From NCBI GenBank assembly GCA_947460255.1, contig CANHIS010000008.1, positions 1 to 64,000 on the forward strand: 64,000 nucleotides of DNA, in the 5' to 3' direction. Positions 39,218-48,945 of the stretch are shown here, piece after piece. The translations under genes and the position numbers were made by a program. The DNA comes from Bacteroidota bacterium. Its GTDB lineage: Bacteria > Bacteroidota > Bacteroidia > M30B66. Each line of letters starts with the position of its first letter. The stretch's first letter is position 1. The notes beneath the pieces were generated by a model. The model was not told where the DNA came from. It ran no database searches and saw only the letters and a program-made list of their open reading frames with translations.

Positions 39218-40156
39218 ATGCAAAAGCTGTTTTATAGAAAATGTCTGAGAATAGCTTTCCTCCTCCTGTGGATTGTGCACAGCACTCAAGCACAATTCGA
39301 TGATCCTTGTAAATTCAGTGAGCATGTGAAAACCGAAAATGCTTTACCGTCAAATCCCGACAGCCTGAAGCCTTCGAAATGGAAGCTTGTTCAAAAACAC
39401 CAATTCGATGCTGCATTTAATGGTAGAACACGCAACGAAATCTCTCAATCGATTTGCAAATTGAGTGCTTCTTCAAGATTATCGTTTGAACTAAAATACC
39501 TATACAAAAAAACTAGTGTTGATGTTAGTTTAAACGACGAAACATCCGCAACTATTCTTCTCGACAGCACTTTCGAAAAGCAAAACGACTTATTGAGGCT
39601 AAAGATTTCAATTGAACACAATACGCAAAAGGAAAACTTTAAAAAATCGGTCTCTGCTCAGCTCTCAACGCAAAAACTTCCCTCGAAGAAAAATGGTAGC
39701 GACATAAACGAATCAGCATTTCTTTCACCCGCTGAATTGATCATTGCGCTTGGGATGAACGTTAAGCTGCAATCACTCGGACAAATTGAATGCGGAATTG
39801 GAAGTTTGAGATTCACATGGATAGATCAAAAAAAACTCTATGATCTTCAGAAATCTGCTCAATTGCATGGCATCGAAAAAGGCAGAGGCCACAAACTCGA
39901 AGGAGGATTTTCTTTTCAAGCCCAATGGCAAAAAACAATCACCAAAAATATTACTTGGGAAAACAAAACACTTCTCTTTTCTAGCATCACCGAACCTGGA
40001 ATGCCAAACATTGAACTTCGAAATGACCTACTCTTGAAGTCTGGCAAATCTGTGCAAACCGCCGTTCGATCTATTTATACCTACAACAAGACCAAATGGC
40101 CGCCTGCAAGTTTTGGAGGGGAAATCGCACTTGGCGTGATGCTTAACAAAAACTAA
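39218..40156 (+). CDS. Hypothetical exported, strand-rich protein
   Basis: Signal peptide ending STQAQ; starts 3 nt after the upstream stop. Confidence 0.7.
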   Translation: MQKLFYRKCLRIAFLLLWIVHSTQAQFDDPCKFSEHVKTENALPSNPDSLKPSKWKLVQKHQFDAAFNGRTRNEISQSICKLSASSRLSFELKYLYKKTSVDVSLNDETSATILLDSTFEKQNDLLRLKISIEHNTQKENFKKSVSAQLSTQKLPSKKNGSDINESAFLSPAELIIALGMNVKLQSLGQIECGIGSLRFTWIDQKKLYDLQKSAQLHGIEKGRGHKLEGGFSFQAQWQKTITKNITWENKTLLFSSITEPGMPNIELRNDLLLKSGKSVQTAVRSIYTYNKTKWPPASFGGEIALGVMLNKN

Positions 40157-40163
40157 TCGTTGC

Positions 40164-41354
40164 TTAACTTCTGATAGCCGCTACACCAGGAAGCACTGCG
40201 CCTTCCATGTATTCGAGTAAAGCTCCGCCTCCTGTGCTTACATAAGATACCTTATCGGCAATACCAAATTGATTCACCGCAGCCACAGAGTCGCCACCAC
40301 CTACCAAAGAATAGGCGCCTTTAGCGGTTGCTGCAACAATTGCATCCGCAACTTGACGTGTTCCGGCTGCAAAGTTTTCCATTTCGAAAACACCCATTGG
40401 GCCATTCCACAAAATCGTTCCAGATGCCGAAATCACAGCAGAGAAATTTGAAATAGTTTGTGGCCCTATATCCAAGCCCATCCATCCGTCTGGAATTTCA
40501 GCAACATCACAAACCTTGGTCAACGCGTCGTTAGAAAATTTATCGGCAATCACCGCGTCCACCGGTAAATGAATTTGCACACCTAATGATTTGGCTTTCT
40601 CCATCAGATCGAGCGCCAATTGCAACTGTTCGTCTTCTACAAGCGATGAACCTGTTTTGCCTCCTTGTGCTTTGATAAATGTAAATGTCATCCCGCCTCC
40701 GATAATCAAATGGTTCACTTTACCCAGAACATTTTCGATGATCGAAATCTTAGAACTCACCTTTGCGCCTCCCATAATGGCCGTTAAGGGACGGTTGGGC
40801 TTGAGCATAACTTTGTCGATTGCATCGATTTCGCCCTGCATTACATATCCGAACATTTTATTCACCGGAAAAAAGTCGGCAATCACTGCGGTTGAGGCAT
40901 GTGCGCGATGGGCCGTTCCAAATGCATCATTGATATAAATGTCACCTAATGTGGATAGCTTTTTTGCAAAATCCGCATCCCCTTTCTCTTCTTCCTTGTA
41001 AAACCGGAGATTTTCTAACAACAAAACTTCACCTGGCAATAAACTTGATGCGGCAGCTTCTGCAACAGCACCTATGCAATCTGCTGCAAATTTCACTTTC
41101 AAACCAGTCAGTTTTTCAACCGTAGAAACAATATGACGCAGCGAAAACTTATCCTCAAATCCTCCTTTAGGGCGACCAAGGTGCGACATCAAAATAACCG
41201 AACCTCCTGTTTCAACTACTTTTTTAATAGTAGGAACTGCAGCCAAGATGCGCGTACTATCGGTTACTTCGAAATGATCGTTGAGTGGAACGTTAAAATC
41301 TACACGGATAAGGGCTTTGTGCCCGCTGAATGAGAAAGAGTCGATTGAAAGCAT
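40164..41354 (-). CDS. pgk: Phosphoglycerate kinase
   Basis: [62 protein letters not shown]. Confidence 0.98.
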   Translation of the reverse strand: MLSIDSFSFSGHKALIRVDFNVPLNDHFEVTDSTRILAAVPTIKKVVETGGSVILMSHLGRPKGGFEDKFSLRHIVSTVEKLTGLKVKFAADCIGAVAEAAASSLLPGEVLLLENLRFYKEEEKGDADFAKKLSTLGDIYINDAFGTAHRAHASTAVIADFFPVNKMFGYVMQGEIDAIDKVMLKPNRPLTAIMGGAKVSSKISIIENVLGKVNHLIIGGGMTFTFIKAQGGKTGSSLVEDEQLQLALDLMEKAKSLGVQIHLPVDAVIADKFSNDALTKVCDVAEIPDGWMGLDIGPQTISNFSAVISASGTILWNGPMGVFEMENFAAGTRQVADAIVAATAKGAYSLVGGGDSVAAVNQFGIADKVSYVSTGGGALLEYMEGAVLPGVAAIRS

Positions 41355-41472
41355 GCTGCGAATTTGGCGAAAATCTCGATGAACCCGTTTTTTCTGGATG
41401 GATTTAATTAGATATCAAGATCAAAGTGTTGACAGAGAATAAGGAATTGTTAATTCTGAAGAAAAAACACAC

Positions 41473-41480
41473 TATTTTTG
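41473..41480 (+). promoter_or_regulatory. -7 box TATTTTTG upstream of the PorW/SprE-like gene
   Basis: TATTTTTG with an upstream TTG at 41447-41449. Confidence 0.4.
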
Positions 41481-41502
41481 GCGCGATACCGTTAAAAGCC
41501 GC

Positions 41503-44178
41503 GTGCGTTCAATTATTCAATCAAATTACGTTTATAACAGGCTTCTGTTTTGCCTTTGCATCTTAGCATTGGTAGCGAGTTCATGCTCAACAAAGAAGAA
41601 CAAGTGGCCCAACCGCGCCTACCACAACACAACATCACATTACAATGCCTGGTTTAACGGGAACGAAGTGATTAAGGAAATTGAGTTGGGCTTGAGCACA
41701 GCACATGTCGACAACTATTACAAGGTTATTCCAGTTTATCGCCTCGGAACGCTCGAAGATTCTAAGGGAATTCTAGCGAATGCCGACAAATCGATCAAAA
41801 AAGGATCGATGGTGATTGCCAAACACAACATGTATATTCGAGGTAAACAGTACAATCGTTACATCGACGATGCTTACATGTTGGTTGGAAAAGGAAATTA
41901 TTACAAGCGTGAATATTATACGGCCTTAGAAATGTTTTCGTTTGTTACCCGTGAAGCGGTAAAAAACAACCGAAAAGACCCAATTCAGCACCGCGCAAAT
42001 ATCTGGCAAGCAAGGGCATACACAGAAATCGGGATGCTTTCGGATGCTCAAATGGCTTTCGATCGTTCGCTCAACGACAAAGCGCTTCCAAAAAGTGTAA
42101 AAAGCGAGTTGTATGCGGCTCTTACCGATTATCAACTTCGTCAAAACAACTTCGAAAAGGCGCTTGAATACGTAACTGAAGCCATCAAATTTACCAAGAA
42201 CAAAAAGTTCAAAACACGACTTCTCTTCATTCAGGGTCAGTTGTTTCAGAAAACCGACAAACTAAAAGAGGCTTCCGATGCATATGACAAGGTGTTGAAA
42301 ATGAACCCTTCCTATGAAATGTCGTTTTATTCGCGCATCAACAAAGCCCGGAGCTACAATTCAGAATCAGGCAATAGTATCGCCATCCGTGCATTGTTGG
42401 CTTCGATGCTAAAAGACCCAAAAAACTTCGACCTCGTCGATCAAATTTATTATGTGCTAGGCGAGATTGAAGAAAAGGAAGAAAAAGAAGATCTTGCCAT
42501 TGAGCAATACAACAAATCGCTTCGAGCCAGTACAACAAATCAAGCACAGAAGGGCCTTTCATACTTAGCCATTGCGGAGATTTATTTCGATGATAAATCA
42601 TATCGATTGGCTGCTTCGTATTACGATTCATGTATTGCAACGCTTCCGAAAGATTATCCTGACTACAAAAAGGTTGAAAACATTCAGGCTTCATTGGCCG
42701 AATTGGTGAAGCGCTACAATACCATTGAGCGCTACGATAGCTTGTTGCGGATGTCGAATTTAACGAAAGAACAACTCGACAAAAAACTTGAGGAAATTAT
42801 TGCCCGCGAGGAAGCGGACTTAAAAAAACAAAGAGCCAAAGAGGCTGAACTACGAGCCAAAGAAGAAGCTGATCAAGCAAATGGAGGCCCGAACACCCCC
42901 GGAGGCAATACAACAGGACCTGCTGCATCTGGAAACGGACAATGGTATTTCTACAATCCAAGTGCAATGGGGTTTGGATTCTCAGAATTTCGAAAGATTT
43001 GGGGTGAAAGAAAGCTAGAAGATCACTGGCGGAGAAGCAACAAACAATCGATTCAACCAGTCGTAACCAATGATCCCGACCCAACTGGAGATCCCGATAA
43101 GGCAAAAGATCCGAAGAGCGACAAGAGTAAGCAGATGTCGAGGGAAGACAGTGTGTTGCTTGCAAAAAAACGTTTGACAAAAGATTTACCTTCTGATGAA
43201 AATCAGAAAGTAGCCTTTGCAGATTCGGTACGAGAAGCTTTTTATGCGTTGGGAATGATTTATAGAGAGCGCCTAAACGATCTAAAAGAATCTGCAAAAA
43301 CGTTTGAAGAGTTCCTAAGGAAATATCCGAAGGATGTATCTGAACCCACTGTTTATTACCAGCTTTACAGGATCTACCTGAAAATTCCAGATAAATCAAA
43401 TGCGGAGAAATATAGAAACTTGCTACTTTCTAAATTCCCCGAATCAGAATATTCGCTTCTGATTAAAGACCCTAATTTCTTTGCGGCAAGCAACATGACC
43501 AAAAAAGAAACGGAGACTTTTTATGAAGAAACCTACCGTTTGTACAAAGCGCGAGAGTTTAAAACAGTAATTGATCGCTGTCGAAATGCAGAAATACGTT
43601 TCACTGGCAACCCATTACTGGCGAAATTCTCTTTGCTGAAAGCGTTGGCTGTGGGACAAATGAAGGATATCACATCCTTTAGAGGCGCTTTGCAAGAAGT
43701 TGTAAAAACGTATCCTGGTGATACAGTAGAAATTCGAGCGAAAGACATGCTCAAAAGCCTTGATAAAGCTCAAGGTATTGCACCTAGAGATTCTGCTGAA
43801 ATTAGAAAACCGCAATTTGTTTATAAGCCCGACACGCTGCAGTTTTTCGTTGTTGTTGTAGAAGACCGAGCATTGAACCTCAACAATTTTAAAGTTAAAT
43901 TGAGCGATTTTAACAACCAATATTTTTCACTCAAAAACCTTCAAGTTGCAAGCAGATTGCTCGGAACCAATTATCAAGTGATAACCGTTCAACAATTCGC
44001 CAATAAAAAAGAGGGTATGGATTTTATGATGGCAGTTGATAGTGATGATGAACTATTTGCCGACATGAACATGGATGTTACCGATGTTTTCATCATTAGC
44101 AGTAGCAACTATCAGCTCCTCATGAAAGAAGGAAATGTATCGGAATATGTTGATTTTTACAAAAAGGTTTACGAATAA
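41503..44178 (+). CDS. T9SS PorW/SprE-type TPR lipoprotein
   Basis: Lipobox LVASSCSTKKNKWPNRAYHNTTSHYNAWFNGNEVIKE; TPR array; family recognised from the N-terminal signature. Confidence 0.85.
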   Translation: MRSIIQSNYVYNRLLFCLCILALVASSCSTKKNKWPNRAYHNTTSHYNAWFNGNEVIKEIELGLSTAHVDNYYKVIPVYRLGTLEDSKGILANADKSIKKGSMVIAKHNMYIRGKQYNRYIDDAYMLVGKGNYYKREYYTALEMFSFVTREAVKNNRKDPIQHRANIWQARAYTEIGMLSDAQMAFDRSLNDKALPKSVKSELYAALTDYQLRQNNFEKALEYVTEAIKFTKNKKFKTRLLFIQGQLFQKTDKLKEASDAYDKVLKMNPSYEMSFYSRINKARSYNSESGNSIAIRALLASMLKDPKNFDLVDQIYYVLGEIEEKEEKEDLAIEQYNKSLRASTTNQAQKGLSYLAIAEIYFDDKSYRLAASYYDSCIATLPKDYPDYKKVENIQASLAELVKRYNTIERYDSLLRMSNLTKEQLDKKLEEIIAREEADLKKQRAKEAELRAKEEADQANGGPNTPGGNTTGPAASGNGQWYFYNPSAMGFGFSEFRKIWGERKLEDHWRRSNKQSIQPVVTNDPDPTGDPDKAKDPKSDKSKQMSREDSVLLAKKRLTKDLPSDENQKVAFADSVREAFYALGMIYRERLNDLKESAKTFEEFLRKYPKDVSEPTVYYQLYRIYLKIPDKSNAEKYRNLLLSKFPESEYSLLIKDPNFFAASNMTKKETETFYEETYRLYKAREFKTVIDRCRNAEIRFTGNPLLAKFSLLKALAVGQMKDITSFRGALQEVVKTYPGDTVEIRAKDMLKSLDKAQGIAPRDSAEIRKPQFVYKPDTLQFFVVVVEDRALNLNNFKVKLSDFNNQYFSLKNLQVASRLLGTNYQVITVQQFANKKEGMDFMMAVDSDDELFADMNMDVTDVFIISSSNYQLLMKEGNVSEYVDFYKKVYE

Positions 44179-44212
44179 GACGTAATACCAACCCAAATAC
44201 GAGGGTGTTTGT

Positions 44213-44220
44213 TATATTTG
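44213..44220 (+). promoter_or_regulatory. -7 box TATATTTG upstream of the bactofilin gene
   Basis: TATATTTGCGG 32 nt before ATG 44252. Confidence 0.5.
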
Positions 44221-44251
44221 CGGCTTAATTCATCATAATTAGTCTTTGGTA

Positions 44252-44677
44252 ATGTTTAACGCAAAAGATTCAAAATCAGCAGGTTCTACAGACATGTCTG
44301 GAACCAATCAAATCATGTCAGGCACCATTATTTCTGGTGATATCATCTGTGATGGAAACATTCGAATTGATGGAACCCTAAATGGAAATCTGAGTGCAAA
44401 AGGCAAAGTTGTTATTGGTCCAAACGGTATCATCGATGGTGAATTGAATTGTCAAAACGCAGATATTTCTGGTACTGTAAAAGCGAAAGTAACCGTAGCT
44501 GAATTGCTTTCTCTGAAAGCTACAGCGAAACTAACAGGTGATATTTCTACCAATAAATTGTCCATCGAACCTGGTGCAAATTTCTCTGGAGCTTGCAGCA
44601 TGGGTGGAATCGTGAAAGATTTTACCAAGCATGGCAACAACGCAGAAAAACGATCCGCACAAGAAAAAATGGCTTAA
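44252..44677 (+). CDS. Bactofilin (polymer-forming cytoskeletal protein)
   Basis: GTIISGDIICDGNIRIDGTLNGNLSAKGKVVIGPNGIIDGELNCQNADISGTVKAKV. Confidence 0.95.
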   Translation: MFNAKDSKSAGSTDMSGTNQIMSGTIISGDIICDGNIRIDGTLNGNLSAKGKVVIGPNGIIDGELNCQNADISGTVKAKVTVAELLSLKATAKLTGDISTNKLSIEPGANFSGACSMGGIVKDFTKHGNNAEKRSAQEKMA

Positions 44678-44855
44678 CAGTTACGGAAAGTACGCAGGCT
44701 TAGGTATTCAAATGATTGCGCCTATTCTGCTACTTACTTGGCTTGGGCACTCCTTGGATAATTTTGTGCATTCTGTAAATCCATGGTTTACGCTATTGGG
44801 AGCTGTTATTGGCCTAATTGCATCTATGCTTATGTTGTTTAAAACGGTTCGATAA
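44631..44855 (+). CDS. AtpZ/AtpI family protein
   Basis: KYAGLGIQMIAPILLLTWLGHSLDNF...WFTLLGAVIGLIASMLMLFKTV. Confidence 0.85.
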   Translation: MATTQKNDPHKKKWLNSYGKYAGLGIQMIAPILLLTWLGHSLDNFVHSVNPWFTLLGAVIGLIASMLMLFKTVR

Positions 44856-45247
44856 TGCAGAAATCCAGCTTCTTCAATTCGTTTTATTTCCGCATCACAA
44901 TAATAGCTTTGTTGTGCGCTGGAATTTCTGGAAAAGCATCTGCCGAAGGGCTTCTTCCGCTAAACCCGATGATGCGCTACTTGCCAATTCTGCTTTACTG
45001 GGCCGTTTCGGTAATTACCCACCGCATGATTCTCAATGCACAAAAAGGTCGTCCGGCACAATTCATCAACACGTTTATCGGAACACAAGCACTAAAAATG
45101 TTCCTTCACATGATCGTAATGGTTACTGTGGCTATGGTTAACGAAACAGCGGCAGTGCCATTTATCGCTTCATACGCCATACTTTATTTGATATTTACCG
45201 TTACCGAAGTAATTAGCTTAATGCCGTTAGTAAGAAAAAAGGATTGA
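44855..45247 (+). CDS. Hypothetical membrane protein
   Basis: Four predicted TM segments; overlaps the AtpZ stop by 1 nt. Confidence 0.7.
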   Translation: MQKSSFFNSFYFRITIIALLCAGISGKASAEGLLPLNPMMRYLPILLYWAVSVITHRMILNAQKGRPAQFINTFIGTQALKMFLHMIVMVTVAMVNETAAVPFIASYAILYLIFTVTEVISLMPLVRKKD

Positions 45248-45295
45248 ACCTCCGGCTGATGTCCGATTTCATACCTTTATCCACCTGAAGCCTTT

Positions 45296-47563
45296 ATGAA
45301 CGGAAAGAAAACCACCAAACCCTCCAAAGGGAAAACAAGCGACTCCGCTAAACGATTTGTGAAAATTGTATGGCTTGTGATTGCTGGCCCAGTGCTTTTG
45401 CTTTTTCTATTGGTACTGCTCACTTCTGCAGGCCTTTTCGGGAAACTCCCTACTATCGAAGACCTCGCAAATCCACGTTCGAATCTTGCCTCCGAAATAG
45501 TATCGGCCGATCAACAAGTGATTGGGAAATTCTATGTTGAAAATCGCTCCAACAGCTCCTTTCAAGAACTTTCTCCTCAGTTGGTTGAAGCCCTAATTGC
45601 CACCGAAGATACCCGATTCTATGAACATGCGGGCATCGACGTACGCGCACTTTTCCGTGTTTTAGCCAAAACTGTTCTTGGAGGAGATTCTGATTCTGGC
45701 GGTGGATCGACCGTTACCCAGCAACTTGCCAAAAACATGTTCCCCCGAGAAGACCTCAACAAAATTGAAGTTGTCTTTCGGAAAATCAAAGAGTGGATCA
45801 TCGCAACCAAACTGGAACGTAATTTCACCAAGGAAGAAATCATCGCGCTTTACTTCAACACAGTCGATTTTGGAAATCAAGCTTTTGGAATCAAGAGCGC
45901 TTCACGGATCTATTTCGATACTACGCCCGATTCGCTCAAGATTGAACAAGCTGCTATGTTGGTTGGAATGCTTAAAGGACCATCATTCTACAATCCTAGA
46001 AGAAACTACGACCGTGCCGTGGTTCGCAGAAATGTCGTGCTCAAACAAATGGTGAAGTACAACAAGCTTTCCGAGGAAGCTTATGACTCGCTTAACAAAT
46101 TACCTGTTGATCTTTCGAAATTTCAAGCAGAAAGCCACAACTCGGGAACTGCTACATATTTCCGAGAATTTCTTCGCGAACAAATGACAGATTGGTGCAA
46201 AAAGAACAAAAAGCCCGATGGCTCCAATTACAACCTTTACAAGGATGGCTTGAAGATTTACACAACCATCAATTCTAGAATGCAAGAACATGCTGAAGAG
46301 GCTGTTCAAGAACATATGAAAGATCTGCAAAAACAGTTCTTTGCACACTGGAAGGGAAGTAAAAATGCTCCTTTTGCCTATATCCCAGAAAGTAAGATCC
46401 AGCAGATCATGCGTCAAGCCATGCAGCGATCCGACCGTTATAGAAGGATGAAGGACGAAGGCGCATCATCAGAAGAAATAGACCGCGTATTTAGGAAAAA
46501 GGTCAAGATGAAAATCTTTACCTACAATGGCGATAGCACGGTAACCATGAGTCCGATGGATTCTATCCGCTACCACAAATTCATCATGCAAACAGGCTTG
46601 ATGTCGATGGAGCCACAAACTGGCTACATCCGCGCTTGGGTAGGCGGAGTGAACCAAAAGTTTTTCCAGTACGATCACGTTTACTCCAGCAAACGTCAAG
46701 TTGGATCAACATTCAAACCTTTCGTTTACGCTATTGCCATGCAGGAAGGCTGGTCGCCTTGCACGCAAGTGCCAAACATTAATATCTGCATCCAAACTCC
46801 ATCAGGCCCTTGGTGCCCAAGCAATTCAAGCAAAGAATTCGAAGGTGCAATGGTGCCTCTTCGCTCCGCACTTGCATACTCAATCAACAAAGTATCTGCT
46901 TACCTAATCAAGCAATTCGGTGTTGAACCAGTGATCAACATGGTTCGCCACATGGGGATTAAAAGTCCGATTGCGCCTGTGCCTTCAATTTGCTTGGGAA
47001 CTGCCGATCTTTCTGTATATGAAATGACGGGCGCAGTGAGCACCTTCGCCAACAAAGGCGTTTACATCGAACCTACTTGGATCACCCGCATCGAAGACAA
47101 AAACGGTAACGTTCTAGCCGATTTCTCTCCTAAAACCGATGAAGCCATGGATGAGCAAACCGCTTACTTGGTGTTAGAGCTTATGAAAGGCGTGGTTGAA
47201 GGCGGTACCGCAACACGACTCAGAGGTCGATACGGCCTGAACAATCCTATCGCTGGTAAAACAGGAACAACCCAAAATAACTCCGACGGTTGGTTCATGG
47301 GACTCACTCCAGAACTTGTTACAGGGGTTTGGGTTGGATGTGAAGATCGTGCCGCACACTTCCGTTCAACAGCACTCGGACAAGGCGCCAACACCGCTCT
47401 GCCGATTTGGGGCATTTATATGAAGAAAGTATATGCCGATAAAAAACTGAAGGTTTCACGCGGGGATTTTGAGCGTCCAGCAAAACTCACCGTTGAAACG
47501 AATTGTGCTGAATACAATCAGCAAAACAACCAATTGAATCAAGGCGAAAACTTCGACCAGTAA
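45296..47563 (+). CDS. Penicillin-binding protein 1A-type (transglycosylase/transpeptidase)
   Basis: EDTRFYEHAGIDVRALFRV; GGGSTVTQQLAKNMF; transpeptidase SSKRQVGSTFKPFVYAIA; GKTGTTQNNSDGWFMG. Confidence 0.96.
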   Translation: MNGKKTTKPSKGKTSDSAKRFVKIVWLVIAGPVLLLFLLVLLTSAGLFGKLPTIEDLANPRSNLASEIVSADQQVIGKFYVENRSNSSFQELSPQLVEALIATEDTRFYEHAGIDVRALFRVLAKTVLGGDSDSGGGSTVTQQLAKNMFPREDLNKIEVVFRKIKEWIIATKLERNFTKEEIIALYFNTVDFGNQAFGIKSASRIYFDTTPDSLKIEQAAMLVGMLKGPSFYNPRRNYDRAVVRRNVVLKQMVKYNKLSEEAYDSLNKLPVDLSKFQAESHNSGTATYFREFLREQMTDWCKKNKKPDGSNYNLYKDGLKIYTTINSRMQEHAEEAVQEHMKDLQKQFFAHWKGSKNAPFAYIPESKIQQIMRQAMQRSDRYRRMKDEGASSEEIDRVFRKKVKMKIFTYNGDSTVTMSPMDSIRYHKFIMQTGLMSMEPQTGYIRAWVGGVNQKFFQYDHVYSSKRQVGSTFKPFVYAIAMQEGWSPCTQVPNINICIQTPSGPWCPSNSSKEFEGAMVPLRSALAYSINKVSAYLIKQFGVEPVINMVRHMGIKSPIAPVPSICLGTADLSVYEMTGAVSTFANKGVYIEPTWITRIEDKNGNVLADFSPKTDEAMDEQTAYLVLELMKGVVEGGTATRLRGRYGLNNPIAGKTGTTQNNSDGWFMGLTPELVTGVWVGCEDRAAHFRSTALGQGANTALPIWGIYMKKVYADKKLKVSRGDFERPAKLTVETNCAEYNQQNNQLNQGENFDQ

Positions 47564-47565
47564 AC

Positions 47566-48261
47566 ATGAACAAAGTAGTAACAAGCGCCGATGAGGCCAT
47601 TCGTGATATTTCAAACAACACCGTGCTAGGTTTGGGAGGATTTGGATTGTGCGGAATTCCTGAAAACAGCATCGATGCACTTATTCGAAAAGGCGTAACG
47701 GGCCTTACATGTATCTCAAACAACGCTGGTGTGGATGATTTCGGCATCGGACTGATGCTTCAAACACGCCAAGTGCGAAAAATGATTTCATCTTATGTAG
47801 GCGAAAATGCTGAGTTTGAACGCCAACTACTCAGCGGAGAACTCTTGGTTGACCTCATCCCGCAAGGAACGCTCGCTACACGCCTGATGGCTGCAGGATA
47901 CGGAATGCCAGCCATTTATACTCCAGCTGGCGTTGGCACCGAAGTCGCTGATGGCAAGGAAGTTCGCAATTTCAATGGGAAGGATTACTTACTTGAACAT
48001 GCGTTCGACATAGATTATTCGATCGTGAAAGCTTGGAAGGGCGACACACAAGGAAATCTGATTTTCAGAATGACGTCCCGAAACTTCAATCCACTCATCG
48101 CCATGGCTGGTAAAATCACGATTGCTGAAGTGGAAGAGCTTGTCCCTGCCGGGGAATTGGATCCGGATCACATCCATCTTCCTGGCATTTATGTGCACCG
48201 GATTTTCAAAGGCAGCAACTACCAAAAACGCATCGAACAGCGTACAGTTAGAACTGCTTAA
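47566..48261 (+). CDS. 3-oxoacid CoA-transferase subunit A
   Basis: LGLGGFGLCGIPENSIDAL; CISNNAGVDDFGIGLML; GYGMPAIYTPAGVGTEV. Confidence 0.95.
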   Translation: MNKVVTSADEAIRDISNNTVLGLGGFGLCGIPENSIDALIRKGVTGLTCISNNAGVDDFGIGLMLQTRQVRKMISSYVGENAEFERQLLSGELLVDLIPQGTLATRLMAAGYGMPAIYTPAGVGTEVADGKEVRNFNGKDYLLEHAFDIDYSIVKAWKGDTQGNLIFRMTSRNFNPLIAMAGKITIAEVEELVPAGELDPDHIHLPGIYVHRIFKGSNYQKRIEQRTVRTA

Positions 48262-48288
48262 TCTCCCATCCCATCTACGATTCAGACC

Positions 48289-48945
48289 ATGCTCGATAAA
48301 AACGGTATTGCCAAAAGAATTGCCCGTGAAGTGAAAGACGGGATGTACGTTAACCTCGGAATCGGAATTCCCACGTTAGTGGCCAATTTCATTCCCGAAG
48401 GAACCAATGTTGTGCTTCAATCTGAAAATGGATTGTTGGGCATTGGGCCTTTTCCCCTCGCGGGGGAAGAAGATCCGGACCTCATCAACGCTGGGAAACA
48501 AACCATCACCACAGTTCCTGGATCAGCATTTTTTGACTCTGCGTTAAGCTTTGGGATGATCCGTGCAGGAAAAGTGGATCTCACCATTCTTGGCGCCATG
48601 GAAGTTTCGGAAAACGGCGACATTGCCAATTGGAAAATCCCTGGAAAAATGGTGAAAGGCATGGGTGGCGCGATGGATCTTGTGGCTTCCGCGAGAAACA
48701 TCATCGTTGCTATGCAGCATGTAAACAAGGCTGGCGAATCGAAATTGTTACCCGCTTGCAGCCTGCCTCTTACAGGTTTGCGTTGTGTGAAGAAAATCGT
48801 TACCGAATTGGCTGTGCTCGACGTGTTGCCAGAAGGAGGATTCCGGTTGTTGGAAAGAGCGCCAGGTATTTCTGTCGATGAAATTCGCAATGCCACAGCA
48901 GGCAAGTTGATCATCGAAGGAGAGATTCCTGAAATGTCGCTTTAG
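48289..48945 (+). CDS. 3-oxoacid CoA-transferase subunit B
   Basis: VKDGMYVNLGIGIPTLVANF; QSENGLLGIGPFP; GGAMDLVASARNIIVAMQHV. Confidence 0.95.
   Translation: MLDKNGIAKRIAREVKDGMYVNLGIGIPTLVANFIPEGTNVVLQSENGLLGIGPFPLAGEEDPDLINAGKQTITTVPGSAFFDSALSFGMIRAGKVDLTILGAMEVSENGDIANWKIPGKMVKGMGGAMDLVASARNIIVAMQHVNKAGESKLLPACSLPLTGLRCVKKIVTELAVLDVLPEGGFRLLERAPGISVDEIRNATAGKLIIEGEIPEMSL

Noticed and set aside
42797-43399. 200-aa minus-strand ORF inside the PorW/SprE-like gene
   Set aside because: Fully antisense to a well supported TPR lipoprotein; shadow ORF.
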